Assembly: GCA_014529385.2 (NCBI GenBank)
Contig: CM043953.1
Location: forward strand, 84,138,342 to 84,202,341
DNA from: Adiantum capillus-veneris
Lineage: Eukaryota > Streptophyta > Polypodiopsida > Polypodiales > Pteridaceae
Direction: 5' to 3'
Length of the DNA stretch: 64,000 nucleotides
Of the stretch, positions 42,689-56,108 are shown one piece after another. The translations under genes and the position numbers were made by a program. The notes beneath the pieces are model-generated. The model was not told the origin of the DNA. It made no database searches and was given only the letters and a program-made list of their open reading frames with translations. Within the stretch, counting starts at the first letter, position 1; each line of letters begins with the position of its first letter.

Positions 42689-43935
42689 TTGGCTGCCAAC
42701 ATGAAGTTCATTGAAAGGAGAATCTACTTCACCTACAGGGGAAAGAGCATGTACATAGATGCTACTGAGTCTGGTCATACTATACCACTTGTAAATTCAC
42801 CGGCTTTTGATAAGTCAATGAAACGCTTGATTTTTGCGTGCATGATTTTTGTCAAAGAATCCACTAATGACACTAATGATTTATCAAATGAAAATGGTAG
42901 GAATCAAGAAGAGTTAGACTTGTCTACTTTTCTAAATGGTTTCCAAGATGTTTTTATCGATGGTGCAAAAAAAAGATGGTACATACCATATGTGTGTGGA
43001 CAATCGAGCACTAAACCATATCACTATCTAAAAACAATTTCTTGTGCCTCAGGCAGAAGATCTGTTTGATAAGCTACAAGGCTCTACCTACTTTAGTAGG
43101 ATTGACCTTAAAAGTGGCTATCATCAAATAAGGATAGTGGATGAAGATATCCTAAAGACCGTGTTTCGCACAACTTTTGGTATTTATTCATATCTAGTCA
43201 TGCCTTTGGTTGAGCAATGCACCAACCACATTCAATCATTTGAAATACTTAGACCCTATTGCATGTTTGTTGGAATATTCTTTGATGATATCATCGTCTA
43301 CTCCAAGTCCTTGGAGGAACACAGGCAACATCTCCAAGTGATTTTTCAAGCATTGAGGGAGAACAAGCTTTTTCTCAACCAAAAGAAAAGCAAATTTTTC
43401 CTTCAAGAGATTCAATACTTAGGTCACATTATCTCTCAAGATGGTATCTATATGGATCCATCGAAGTTAGAGGAATAAAAGCATGGTCTAATCCAAGGAA
43501 TCTACATGAGCTAAGAAGCTTTATTGGTATGTGTGCACACTATAGATGCTTCATAGAAAAATTTTCTTAAATACCAAGACCATTACATGACTTAACAAAG
43601 AATAACGTTAAGTATTCATGGACTGCTAAGGAGCAAAATGCTTTTGACAAGCTCAAAGAGAAGCTTACCTCCCAACCAGTCCTCATGCTTCCGGATCTCT
43701 CAAATCAATTTGAGGTCCAATGTGATGCTTGTGGTGCTTGGAGTAGTCTTGCTTCAAGAAGGGCATGACATAGCATCATATATATGAGAGTGAAAGGCTC
43801 AATACGGATGAACGGGTCTTGGGCATTTATGAGAAAGAGCTTTTAGTTGTCGTACATGCCCTAGACACATGGAAGCACTATTTATTGGGGACTCCATTCA
43901 TTTTATGAATAGACCACCAAAGTCTCAAGCACTTC
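42689..43935 (+). pseudogene. Chromovirus reverse transcriptase and RNase H, right copy
   Basis: Mirror of 11836-13082. The frame 43044-43478 keeps the RT block continuous from YFSRIDLKSGYHQIRI through IFFDDIIVYSKS to LGHIISQDG. The left arm breaks near 12530 by one extra A. The missing first part of RT is the same in both arms. RNase H from 43480 to 43935 is broken by stops. Confidence 0.85.
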
Positions 43936-45161
43936 ATGATGCAAACCAAGCTTTCAGACAAACAAATGATGTGGGAAAGTTTTCTTTTGCAATTTTATTT
44001 TCATATTTCTCACATTGATGGTAAGCACAATCAAGTGGACGATGCACTTTCACGACGACCAAAAGTCAATGCGGTGTATATAGCAAACCACAAAGATCTA
44101 TCCTCAATGATAGATGAGTATGCTACTGACCCTGACTTTAAAGATGTAATATTAGCCCTTGCTATGGGGAAGAAAGAGAAACCATTCACCTTGCAGAATG
44201 GTTATCGTCTCCATGGCAATTGGGTATGTGTTACCCACTCCCTTCATGAGAAAGTCATGTATGAATCCCACGCTCCTCCATATGTGGGGCATAGAGGCAT
44301 TCAACCTACTCTTCGAGGAGTAGAGACGTACTTCTATTGGCCTACCATGAAAGTGGACATACAAGAGTATGTTTCAAAACGTGTGGTATGCCAAAAGACT
44401 AAATATGAAAGAGGGAAGAAACCTGGATTACTCCAGCCATTGCCAATCCTTAATTCACCATGGGAGAGTATATCCATGGATTACCCAAGTCTATCCATGG
44501 GAATATGGGAATATGGACAATAGTCGATAGGTTTAGAAAACAAGCGCACTTTATTCCTATCAAAAAAACTATTAAGGCATACCAAATGGCAACCATTTTC
44601 ATATCTCAAAATTTCAAACACCATGGATTACCAACATCCACTGGTCAGATAGAGATCTTAGAATGACCACTAATTTTTGGAAAAATCTCTTTGGAAATCT
44701 AGGTACAAGATTGAATTACTCTTCAGCCTATCACCCACAAACGGATGGCCAAAGTGAGATAGCCAATCTTACAATACTTGATCTACTAAAGACATATTTT
44801 ACACAAGTAGATCAACGATCAAAATGACAGAAGTACTTACCCCTTGTAGAGTATGCATACAATAATAATTTCTATACTACTAAAGGAAAAGCACCTTTTG
44901 AGATCATAGAGGGAAGACCTAAAAGTCCCCTGCTATTTGAAGTACATGGGAAGTTCTTTGTTGTTGATGAGTATAGCCGTGACCTATAAGAATCTTTTTA
45001 AAAGGTTAAGGAGGCTATATTCATCTCTCAACAAAGGCAAAAAGATGCTACTAACAAGCACAAAAGGTCCTTAACGTTCAAAGAAAATTATTGGGTCTTA
45101 CTTAAGTTTCCCAAGGCTCAATTGAGGCAAACGACCGGCAAAAATCCTATGGGCTATCAAA
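43936..45161 (+). pseudogene. Chromovirus integrase, right copy
   Basis: Mirror of 10610-11835. The 195-residue frame at 43936-44523 is identical to the left copy. The core with YHPQTDGQSEIAN lies near 44730-44770, and pol runs to the CACTA insertion at 45165. Confidence 0.85.
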
Positions 45162-45407
45162 AGTCACTATGGGAGAATGCTGCTGTTACCGCACAGCATT
45201 ACCGCATAAGAGGAGAGAGAGAGCTTCAAGAAAGAGAGATTGTATGCTGCAGCCCCGCCGACGCATTTTCCCACTTTCCCGCGAGTATTACCGCACATAT
45301 AGCCGCCAGGATTACCGCAATAGGAAAAGAATCCACGCAGCCTATTCCTCTCCCACTTTCCCCTTTCTATAAATCCTATTCTATTTTGTTACTTTTCAGA
45401 AATTGGT

Positions 45408-45853
45408 ACCCCCTTTTTGCATGGAGTGTAAGAAATCCCATTCCCATTGGGATTTTTAGTACCTCTCTTCTCTTTGTTTGCCTCATCTATTGGTATGACT
45501 CTCCTACTCTACTCATTTGTACTCCATAAGATTCTATATCAAAAAATATTTTGTTTCCACCTCAAAATCTTATGTCAACTATGCATTCATATGGAAATGG
45601 CAAGCGAACGATGATCAAAATTGTATTGTCACCCCCTTTTTGCACGGAGTGTAAGAAATCCCATTCTCATTGGGATTTTTAGTACCTCTCTTCTCTTTGC
45701 TTGCCTTATCTATTGGTATGATTCTCCTACTCTACTCATTTGTACTCCATGAGATTCTATAAACAAAAATATTTTGTTTCCACCTCAAAATCTTATGTCA
45801 ACTATGCATTCATATGGAAATGGCAAGCGAATGATGATCAAAATTGTATTGTC
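45408..45853. repeat. 223-bp tandem duplication, right copy
   Basis: Mirror of 9918-10363, both units present. Confidence 0.9.
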
Positions 45854-45925
45854 TTGCCTTCATAAACAAATAGCCCTTTTGTACAGCATAAGTAGAGAAA
45901 GAAGACAAAATCCAAAAGATATTTA

Positions 45926-46677
45926 TTAATTTTCATCCTCCAAGAGATCTCTACAAGTGCTTACATCCATGTCCAACCCCATGGTAGCTAAATCAACAAA
46001 TAAATCTATTGATTCATCCTCTACAACCTCTCCTATTGAATCATCATCATCCTCTCCATCCTCGTCCTCCTCCTCACTATGGTTGGTTATTGGGAATGGT
46101 TGGTTCTCCTCGACCTCAACTGCATCATCGTCATTGGCATCTTCTATAGATGGTATGGTGGGATCTGTCAAAGTCTCTATGTTCGTATCTGCAAAGATAG
46201 ATCTGCTCCGTGGTGTGACTAGAATAACATACCAAAGTCGTCTTCGATACATACAAGGCACATAAAACACCTGTAGGTCATAGAGCAAACAACAACATGA
46301 ATGTAGTTTTGTATGTATCATATAATGTTTTAGTGAGTTTCACATGGACTTTACTTGCTCACAACTACTAGGTTGCACCAAGTTGTCGGTCTTCTCGCGA
46401 TGAAATTGCCCGGAGTCTACCATATAGAGCCCATGCTCATGTCCCTTAACCTCACCCGCAAACCATCGGCAATCAAAGAGATATTTGTGAAATGTTCTGA
46501 AATCCACTTTGATTATCCTCTCTATTGTTCCACATTCCCTCGTGTTGTCCTGTCAAAGTTGCCGATAACTCCACTATCGTGAGTGGTTCGATGCTCATCT
46601 ATCTTGCGGGTTCGAAAATGACGTCCTTCGAACCACATAGAGTTGAATGTGAAGGCCTGCAAAAACCAATCAAGATA

Positions 46678-46724
<47 letters not shown>

Positions 46725-49700
46725 ACACATACACACACACACACACACACACTAAACACATTGAGTATATTACCCTTGGTAGACATCCTCACGCGTACTC
46801 CCATTCTTTAGGGCTTATTTGTTCTCCTTGTGCCTTGGACTTGGTCATGGCATTGTTTATCCACCCAACTGGAATTAGATCAGGGTATTTGTCAAGCTCT
46901 TTAGGAAAGGGAGGTTTTCGCCTACCGCCATGCAACCTCTTCCATGCTTCCCTCTCCCTTTCTCTCATTGTACGCACCTCCACATACATATCCACCCATT
47001 TGCCCATGATGGGCAGCATTGAGTAGACAATGGTTGTTGACTATGGCTTGAAATTCGCTATCCAAAATCAAGAGAGAACCTTTTCCACTTGGAATGTTTG
47101 CGTGTTTTTTTGGATCCTCTTCCTCCGTCTTTAAACGAGGCAATGATGGGTCTATTGTGAAAAGATATTGAGAGACATACACAAAAGCCTCTTGTACAAT
47201 CCAACCCTCTGCCATTCTTGCCTGAACACATGTACATAAAACCATTAGTGATTAAAGTAACCAATAAAAAGTGTTGTGAATACAATCCAATCATAATAAG
47301 GTTTAAGGCTTAAGATTGATGAATACCTCTGGTTGTGATCGTAGCCTTACAAAGTCTTTCAAGGTCTTTAGGAACCTCTCAAGAAAGAACATCCACTTGG
47401 AGTGAACCACACCACAAATGGCTATCTCCTCAACAAGATGAGCAATAGGTGAACTTGGCTAACAAGCACAGAACGTGGGAATGCATCATCAATAGCACAA
47501 GTTGCTTCAATCGCTAGAAGTCGAGTTGTTGGAATGGCTGAAACTTCGATTTCTTTGGAACTCACAAACCTGTAACCAAAAAACCCTTCATAATCTTCAT
47601 AGTAAAGTTAGTCTTCAAAGTAAAGTTTAGGAGGGAGGATCAAATGTTCTATACCTAACAGCTTCTCCCACCTTGAATATTGCAGTCTTTACCTTCATGT
47701 CCGCAAATCCACCAATGCTAATTGGAAGCACAAACTATTGCACAAACAAAAAGACTTATTAGTATCCAGAAGAACCCTAAAACCACACTCACATATACAC
47801 ACACACACACACATTACCTGAAGAATCTTGTGCCAATCATAGGATTTGAGCTCATACAGTTGTGTGGATCCTCCTTTCTTAGTTTTAGTGAAGGCACCCT
47901 TGAGCGAACGCATATAACCTGTTGGAGTACGGATGGATGCAATGACTTTTTTCATCCGCTCTTGATCCACCCTTGATAGAATCCAAGGTGCCTTTGGAAG
48001 AACCATCTTCCCCTGAGGCCCCATGCGAGGTGTGGACGAAGGAGGGAGCCTCCTTATGGCCCTCATGTCCTCTCTAGCCCCCAATGAATCTTTCTTGCCT
48101 ACTATGTGATCCCATATAGCTTGCCCAACATTTTTGAACACATGCATTGGATCCAATAGGTGTTGGATTTTTAATGAATGCCAATAGGGTAGTGATAAGA
48201 AAATAGAGTACCTAGACATACCCCTAGGTGGATCATTGGGAGGAGGCAATGTGTTGTGATGCTCGTTCCAATGTCTTGACCAATCGGCCATGGTCCAATG
48301 GAGTGTCTCCATCCCATTGCACGGTGGAGCATAAGATTGATGTGTGGGCGGCAAGAAGCGATGGTTATTGGGGTAGATCACCTTACCAAGTAGAGCGGGT
48401 CTCTCTGTCACGAGTGAGGGTCCACAAGTTGGGCATGCCCTATATCGAGATGTCGATAGTCCTACAAAAACAAAATACATAACCGCATATAAGTGACCAA
48501 TGCAAAGACATTAAAAGCATCACAAAGTATAAGCATACCAGAAATCTCTCCAAGCCCGGGGTTATCATGTATGGTCCCAAGTGAGAATGCACTTGATCAT
48601 TGTGCGCTGATCACGAAGTGGTCTTGATACATCAAAAACATCTATGCTGTTCCATAGCTCTTGAAGCTCTTCAATCAAAGGTGCTAAATATACATCCATG
48701 TTCTTCACCTTGTGTTTTCCTGGGACTAGAAGAGAGAGCAAAATGTTCCCCTTCTAGGTTGACTCCCATGGTGGAATGTTGTAGTTCACAACAACCACTA
48801 GCCAAGTACTCCATGAGGTAGACCAATGCCCAAATGGGTTTACCCCATCACTAGCCAGACCAAGCCTCAAGTGACGAGGCTCTTCTCTAAACTCCGACCA
48901 TGTTTGCTCAATGTGTTGCCATGCTGGCGAGTCAGCCTGCACTCTCATAACCCCATCGGTGGAGCAATTTTTCATATGCCATGTAAGAATCTCGCTTGTT
49001 CCTTTGGTGCTAAAAATGTGCTTGATGCGGGGAATGACGAAGAACCTTGCGAAGTATTGTGGTTCCTTGCATTCCCTCTTTGTACCTTGATTCTCCACAC
49101 TCGGGGCAAGCATCAAGCCCTGCATGTTCATTGCGGAATAGCACGCAATCATTGACACTTGCATGTATGCGATCATAGTCCATCCCAAGCCCTGTCAACC
49201 ACCTGTCATGCCTTCCTTCGATTTTCTGGAAGATGATTGCCTTTAGGCATCATCTTACCTAATAGCCTATGACATAATTAAAGAACACTCGTTATTGCAT
49301 ATAACCAAAAAAAAAACTCACAACTAACACTTATTACACTTAAACGTACCTCAATAGTCCATTGACCCCTACATTGATCCATCCAAACATTGCTTGAATA
49401 TTCAAGATCTCAAGAGATGCTCGTAATATGGAGTAGGATCATCCCTCGTAAAGAGCGGTGTGTGCTGCCTCTAGCAATGAGTCTTTGGTTTTTTGGGCGG
49501 CTTCTTCACATGCATACTCAAGCTCACACTCATTCGCCGCCTCACGTGCAAGAAGATCCTCAACCATATTGTGCAAATGATCTTCCTCCACCTCCATGTG
49601 GGGCGGGGTGGTGGGGAGATCCCCATATGTGGTGGATGTAGGATGCGCATGCGCTCGTGTGGACCCACCCACATCGAACAACGGGTGTGACCCCCTCCCA

Positions 49701-49989
49701 TGACTGCTTCTTGGCGCAATCGCTCTTCTGTCCTCCTCTCGCCTCCGCCCCCGATCACACTCCAATGGGGAGCGACATCAATGGATGCCAAAACCCTCGG
49801 ATCGCTAGTTTCCATTCGAGCGCGTTTTCTCGGATCGTCCCATAGTCTAGAATCATCCACGTGAGCCAAGCATATACGCCGAAGCCGTGCAATCGCACGC
49901 TTACATCGCGTACATGGACATGGTAATCGCTCGCTCAACCATCGAGTTCGTTCCGCGTCAACCGGCGGACCCACGTCATCCCAATCGTC
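45926..49989 (-). pseudogene. TNP2-type CACTA transposase gene, right copy
   Basis: Mirror of 5788-9845 with the same exons. Specific differences include five rather than six G near 49695, which shifts the frame after the transposase-associated exon, and an extra G near 47012 (CAATGCTGCCCATC), which splits the DUF4218-like exon. The acidic C-terminal exon (46265-45926) is unchanged except one Leu/Pro. Since each copy is open where the other is broken, the ancestral gene was probably more complete than either. Confidence 0.88.
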
Positions 49990-50512
49990 CTACACACACG
50001 ACCACACACTAAATAAGAAAAAGAAGAATCAAGAATGTTGGTACTGACATGACTGACACTCATTAAAGATAGAGGGGAGGTGGGTACAAGAGGTCATGCA
50101 GTTGGCATAATACACGCAGTCAGTCTCATGAGAGTTTTTCGTGGTAATATAGGCAGGAAAAGGCGCGATAATACACATGATAAAATCACCAGCAAATGTT
50201 TTTATATAAAGGGGACACCTACGTGCCCCCGCGAAATTGAATGCCAAAAATTCAAAAACGAGCTCCTCTTCTACGCGGGCGTGTTTCCCTCTCCATCTCC
50301 AAGCTCTCTCTCCTTCTCCCTCTCCATCTCCACCTTATTACTCTCTTCATCTCCATCCCCACCATATCCAAGCGATCGAGGTCACGACTGTAAGTGCTCG
50401 AACTCTCTCTCTTTCTTCTCGTTCTTCTACACACACACACACACACACATGAACACACACGCAATGCATACACACACATGCACACACACACACACACACA
50501 CATAAACACACT

Positions 50513-51643
50513 ATTTTGTGCACAATCACACACTAATGCTTGCATGCATTTATACACACACTAATGCCCGCATTAGTGCGTGCATGGGTTACAAGCACAC
50601 GCTAATGCTTGCATTAGGGTGTGCTTGTGCATGAATTACTGTGTAAACACACTAATGCATGCACAAGCACACACTAATGCAAGCATTAGTGTGTGCATGC
50701 ATTATACACACACTAATGCTTGCATTAGTGTGTGATTGTGCACAAATTAGTGTGTGTAGTGTGTAAAAAGTGCTTGGGCACAAATTAGTGTGTAGTGTGT
50801 AAAAACTAACTAATGCATGCACACACTAATGCTTGCATTAGTGTGTGATTGTGCACAAATTAATGTGTTTTCACACACTATTTTGTGCACAATCACACTA
50901 ATGCCCGTATTAGTGTGTGCATGCATTATACACACACGCATTAGTTAGTTTCTACACACTAATTAATTAGTGTCCAAGCACACACTAATGCAAGCATTAG
51001 TGTGTGCATGCATTATACACACACTAATGCTTGCATTAGTGTGTGATTGTGCACAAATTAGTGTGTTTTCACACACTATTTTGTGCACAATGCATGCATT
51101 AATTATACACACACACACACTAATGCAAGCATTAGTGTGTTTCCACACACTAATTTGTGCCCAAGAACACACTAATACGTGCGTTAGTGTGTTCATACCT
51201 CTGTAGCACACACTAATGCTTGCATTAGTGTGTGCAAGTATTAGTGTGTGCTTGTGCACTAATTAGTGTGTTTTCACACATTATTTTGTGCACAATGCAT
51301 GCATTATACACACACACACTAATGCTTGCATTAGTGTGTGATTGTGCACGCATTAGTGTGTTTTCACACACTATTTTGTGCACAATGCATGCATTATACA
51401 CACACACACACACTAATGCAAGAATTAGTGTGTGCATACCTCTCTAGCACACACTAATGCTTGCATTAGTGTGTGCTTGTGCACAAATTAGTGTGTCTAC
51501 ACACTAATGCATGCATAAGCACACACTATTGTGAGCATTGGTGTGTGAAAAAATTGCACACACTAATGCAAGCATTAGTGTGTGCATGCGTTACAAGCAC
51601 ACACTAACACTTGCATTAGTGTGTGCTTGGGCATGCATTAGTA
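50513..51643. repeat. Array of short palindromes, right copy
   Basis: Mirror of 4139-5266. The number and order of palindromes are nearly the same, with a few small differences near 51225-51245 and 50540-50560. Confidence 0.92.
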
Positions 51644-52012
51644 TACCAAAACATACCTCCATTAGCATTAGCATACCAAAATATACCTCCATGTGGGTGT
51701 GCGATGAAGTTGATTGAGACCCCAATGGTCATCGAGAAGCCCAACGGTAGATTACGGTCCAACACACACACACACTAGATTAATTTCTTTGCCACACACT
51801 AACACACACACACAATAGGTTAATTAGAAGCACACACACACGCACTCTAAATGGATGCAAAAAAAATAAGCACACAAACCATTTCTTAAATAGGAGATAA
51901 AAGGAATTCTATGCAGGGAGGAATCCTATCCAAGGAGGAATCCTATGTAATAAAGAATCTCACTTTGACTAGAATCCAATGTTAATTAGGGTCCCTTTTT
52001 TTGCAAAATTGT

Positions 52013-53410
52013 ATGATATGGCATCCTCTTCACGCCCGTCTATCGATCCATAGAGGACTTTCTCGCCGACGGCCTCTCTTACGAGGACGCTTATGATGCT
52101 TACTACTCGCAGTCTTCTCCCACCAGTCACAATCACCTTCGGCTTTCGATGGTTACGAGATGCAGTACACAACCCTGACCTCGAGAGGGCATACCGTGCC
52201 CAGGCAAAGTGGCTATCCTCGCACAGAGTCTTCGAGGATGGTACATACCAGCACAGTTGGCTGCCTATGGGCTCTCACCGCTTGCGACACAGGCGCCAAC
52301 ACTCGAATCGTGCAGAGTGTGCCTCCCAGTGGGACTCCTCCACCTTACACTCGACTTTCCCATCACCCACAACTCCCTCCACCTTGCATTCGCAGCGATC
52401 CACGCCGTACCGTCGAGTTATCCGTCGCCTACACGACCAACGGTTCAGGCTCAGCCAGCGCTCTTCCATAGTGGTGGCTCATGCTCTCGTCGAGGTAGTG
52501 GCTCGTTCTGCTTTGGTGGTGGAGGGGGTGTGCTACATATTCACCTCCTCTTACACCCTGACCTCCTCGCTCACCTTGGAGCTCCACATGAGGATGAGGA
52601 CCGCGATGCGCCCACCCCGGGCTCGTGGCTACTACTATTATATACATCGAGGGGGGGAGGTGGATCTAGGTTTCTCTTTGGGGAGGACATTTCGAGGGCA
52701 CCTTAACCAGCTGATCCACTCGACATACCAAGATTGCTTTAAATCTTTCAAAGATTAGGACCCAGCGGACTTGACGTACATTCATACGACATGCTCATGC
52801 GGCTCCCTAATCCGGAAGTGGAAGAGTTCTCCAGGCAGTGGCTCGAGGAGTATATCAAGAATTTCTCAAAAAATAAGAAGTCCAGTGTGCGGAGGGTGGC
52901 AAAGCGAACATTTGAATCTGAGGGTCACAACTATCGCCCTGGAAATGTTCACGACGAGGAGTGGGAGAAAGCCCAAGGCGAGCTGGAGGACGAGAGAGCA
53001 GCATGTGCTAGGGCGCACACTCAGTAGGTGGAGGCGAGGGCGCAGCAAACGCCCACGCATTACAGCTCGAGCGAAAAAGCAGCATGGAAAGATAAATTTG
53101 TGAGTGCGCATATTTTTATTTGAATTGATATAGAGCAAAATATTACTATGACCCGCCCAAGCCGAGAGATCCAGAGATACAGAGAGAGCCACTCCGAATA
53201 TCAGACATGGTGCTGGCTGTATGAAAATAACAAAATCAATCGCAAAGAATTTGAAAATGCATGTCGTACACTACAGTCTGTAAGTGTGAACTTTTTTTGA
53301 AAATCAGTGCATGCAGAATTATGTATCCATTTGTATAAATTAAAGGTTTTGTTGTTTTTTCCTTTTCCAGAGTCAAGGAGTCCCTCGAGAGGTCCCAGGA
53401 TCCGAGTAGC
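52013..53410 (+). pseudogene. CACTA second gene (TNPA-like), right copy, many 1-base deletions
   Basis: Mirror of 2358-3774. The first exon (52013-about 52640) differs from the left copy by about a dozen single-base deletions, mostly in runs of C or G, so the 187-residue frame of the left arm is lost. From 52740 on it matches again (YIKNFSKNKKSSVRRVAKR at 52850-52906). Exon ends match: donor GTGAGT at 53101, second exon with HSEYQTWCWLYENN, donor GTAAGT at 53281. The function is as inferred for the left copy. Confidence 0.6.
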
Positions 53411-53974
53411 TCAATCCTCCAAGTGTTTTTGAGCCCGTGCGTCTTCTTTTCGCCACAGTTGTATAGCCCCCCCATGTATCACCTATTTGGGAAATTTTGT
53501 AATATCCAATATAATTAAACACTCGATTTTGGCCCAAAGTCTTCTTTTGGCCACAGTTGTATAGCCGCCATGTGTCGCCTATTTGGGCAATTTTGTAATG
53601 TGAACAATTTCTCCAATATAATTAAACATTTGATTTTGGTCCAAATTTTTGGTGCAATCAAATTGTTGTTTTTTTATTTATTAAATGTATAGGAAAAAAA
53701 AGGCAATTGACCATTTGGATGGGTCCTACCAAGAACCATCCAAATGGTTATCTGCTTTTTTTTAAAATACTCGCGTGAGCGGTAATCGTTGCGGTAATAC
53801 TGGCAGTAAGTGCCGCGGAAATGTAGCCAGGCCGATTACCGCAAGCATTGCTGAAGGACCATTACCGCAAGCATTGACTCGAGCATTACCGCCCCGAGAT
53901 TTTTTGACTTGAACTTTTCCTTTGTTTTTGTCTGTCTATTTGAGCGGTAATGTGCTCCAAATGTCATAGTGAGT

Positions 53975-54341
53975 ATTATGCTAAATTAGAAAAAATATAC
54001 TATGGTCCTTTTCACATCTTGAAGCCAATCAATGACATGGCTTATCAACTCAAGTTGCCCAACCATTGGCTCATACACAATGCTTTTCATGTGAGCCTAC
54101 TTAAGCCCTACAAAGGAGAGCCACCAAGAGAAACAATTATTGAAGACCCTCCAAAAGTCGAAGACCAAGAAGAGGTGTTACAATCCAAAACTATCCTTTG
54201 GCACCATGAAGAAAAGATACTACAACATTGTAAGATTATCGGACGGTATCTTATTAAGTTCAAAAATTATCCTTTTGAAGATGCTAGATGGATGCAAGGA
54301 GTACATCTTAAGGATAGTATGAACCTTGTCAATGCTTACAA
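53975..54341 (+). pseudogene. Chromovirus integrase C-terminus and chromodomain-like end, right copy
   Basis: Mirror of 1425-1791 (open frame 53950-54417). One residue differs (LWHHEEK versus LWNHEEK). It ends in the CACTA-type gene without an LTR, as in the left arm. Confidence 0.85.
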
Positions 54342-55863
54342 ATGGTTACCTTGTCACCCTGGTCACCCTCGTCGTCCTTGTCACCTTGACTACCCTCATC
54401 ATCCTTGCCCTCATTAGCGCCACCTCTTCGAGTCTATACAAATAACAAAGCAAAACACATAATTAGTAAGCATAAAAATAAGTAAACAACAAAATAATTA
54501 ATTATTTTGGTTGACTTCGTACTTGGGTAGTGGTCAAGGTGTTGATGAGAGAGTCGAGATGTGCTTGATTGATGTGGCCTTGTTGGAGCATCCACAAGTA
54601 GGTACTATATTCGTCGTTGCGTTTCAGATACTTCACCACCTCCCTTGACACTTGATATGATGTTTACCTGCATATTAAGTATTAGTTTACATCAAGATTA
54701 AGGTTCAAATAAAAACTAAAAATGCTACTTACCACTTTGTCCTTCGAGACGTCCTTTTTTCCAGAACCCCAACTGTGAGCTTGTTGTCCTGCCCTTGCTT
54801 GCCTCTGTTGAGGATGGTTGACTCCATTGTACCTCTCTTGGAGAGCAAACTCCCACTCTGCATCATGCATATTAGCACCCCTTTTTTGGAGATTGGTGTG
54901 TTGGCGTTTTTGTTTAGAGACCTTGCAAACGGTGGACCGTTTATTATGAAGGAAGGTCTTGATAAAACCTTCCATCCTCTGCGTGGTAAAAGACATGCCC
55001 TGGCAATTAGGAGACCGCATCCGCATTGTATCAAAAATATATTGCAGGTGTACTGAGGATCTTGTTGCTCCCAATCAATGAAGCAATTAGTGTAGGTAGA
55101 GTGAATCAAGCTCTTCAAGTGATTGTGGAAGCACTTGCGGCTTGTTTGTGCTAAGGTCGGGGGCACCGTCTCGATGACACCTATAGTATAGGCCATCATC
55201 ATCGGCATCTGGAACTTCCACATTAGAATTGTGCCATGGATTTGGCAAGTCATTGGACGATCCTCCTCCACCTCCTCCAAAGCAAGCGTTGAAGCAAGAG
55301 CCTCCCCCTGATCCTCGTCTCCACTTGATGTCAGTGGACTCTCGTCAGCCCCCGGAGCCAGGCGAACAATGTCTCTCACTTTGCCCTCAAGAAGATCAAT
55401 GACCATGAGGGCTAGGATGGCTTGGTGGTCAGAGTGGGGAGGGTTGATGCAAGGTAATCATAGAAGAGGGTGCCAAGGGAAATGGTGAAGGGAATGTATT
55501 AGCAGGGACCGTGGAATAGGGTGAAGGAAATGTAGTTGGGGGGGGGGGGGGGGGTACCGACGGAAAGGGTGAAGGAAAGGTAGTGGGGGCCTGCGAGGGC
55601 ATGGCCGAGGGTGATGGGGAAATCCCATACTAGGACACCTGATGTGGCATATATGAAGAGAAGATCCCTTGCAAAGCTCGCTCATAATCTTGCTACATGC
55701 GCAAGAATGAGGCTCTCTGCGGATTCATAGGGACCAAATGAGGAGGAGGAGGAGGAGGAGGAGGGAAGCGGTCATAGGGACCGGAGCCCCTAGAAGGATT
55801 CCCAGAAGAGGAACCCATGACTGTCCTAAAAGAGCGAAAGAAGTCTTCATCTTGCCCAACCAT
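54330..55863 (-). pseudogene. CACTA-type second gene (TNPA-like), right copy
   Basis: Mirror of 1-1437, with the missing start. ATG at 55863 begins MVGQDEDFFRSFR and is followed by a GSSSGNPSRGSG stretch, then a run of eight prolines from (CCT)n. The in-frame TAG at about 55692 is shared with the left arm. The acidic part DESPLTSSGDEDQGEA is open here (55406-55075), whereas the left arm lost a G. A frame change near 55075 precedes the conserved FIKTFLHNKRSTVCKV block. Exon borders match the left copy. I infer an accessory CACTA protein, as for the paralogue at 52013-53410. Confidence 0.6.
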
Positions 55864-55915
55864 GTCACAACTGAAAAAGAGAAAAAAAATAAATCAAAAA
55901 TAACCTAAATTGACA

Positions 55916-56108
55916 TGCCAAAACCCCTTTAATAGGGGGGCCAAGCTCATGCCGTTTGCTAGGGGTTTTGCACCTCTATTAGAGGGGTTTTGGCATGCTT
56001 ATTTGCATGCAATGGGCGGTCCGTTTGGCTGCCCATTGCATGCAAAAATACATGCCGAAACCCCTCTAATAGAGGGGCTAAATGGCATGCCGTTTGATAG
56101 GGGTTTTG
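55916..56108. repeat. Foldback repeat copy 1
   Basis: An imperfect palindrome. ATGCCAAAACCCCT and CCTCTATTAGAGGGG motifs and GCATGCAATGGGC are answered by GCCCATTGCATGC and CCCCTCTAATAGAGGGG. The family recurs at 60250-60400 and 60430-60652. No coding capacity. Confidence 0.8.

Larger units (their letters stand above)
45165..53971 (-). mobile_element. Complete CACTA (En/Spm) transposon, right copy
   Basis: 8807 bp, CACTATG at 45165 to CATAGTG at 53971, with target duplication AGT at 45162-45164 and 53972-53974. Same content as 1795-10606 in reverse. The shared insertion point shows that the element was in place before the inverted duplication. Confidence 0.95.
25718..55768 (-). repeat. Right arm of giant inverted repeat
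   Basis: Reverse complement of 1-20822, interrupted once by a 9182-bp LTR retrotransposon at 27786-36967. Without that insertion and its 4-bp target duplication the arm is about 20.87 kb, close to the left arm. The sequence beyond 55768 cannot be compared because its partner would lie left of position 1. The arm is therefore open-ended on the outside. Confidence 0.96.

Noticed and set aside
1-55768. Dismissing the inverted repeat as a pure fold-back read artefact
   Set aside because: The arms differ by a 9.2-kb insertion with a target duplication and by many small changes. That does not fit a simple mirror of one molecule, though haplotype mis-joining remains possible.
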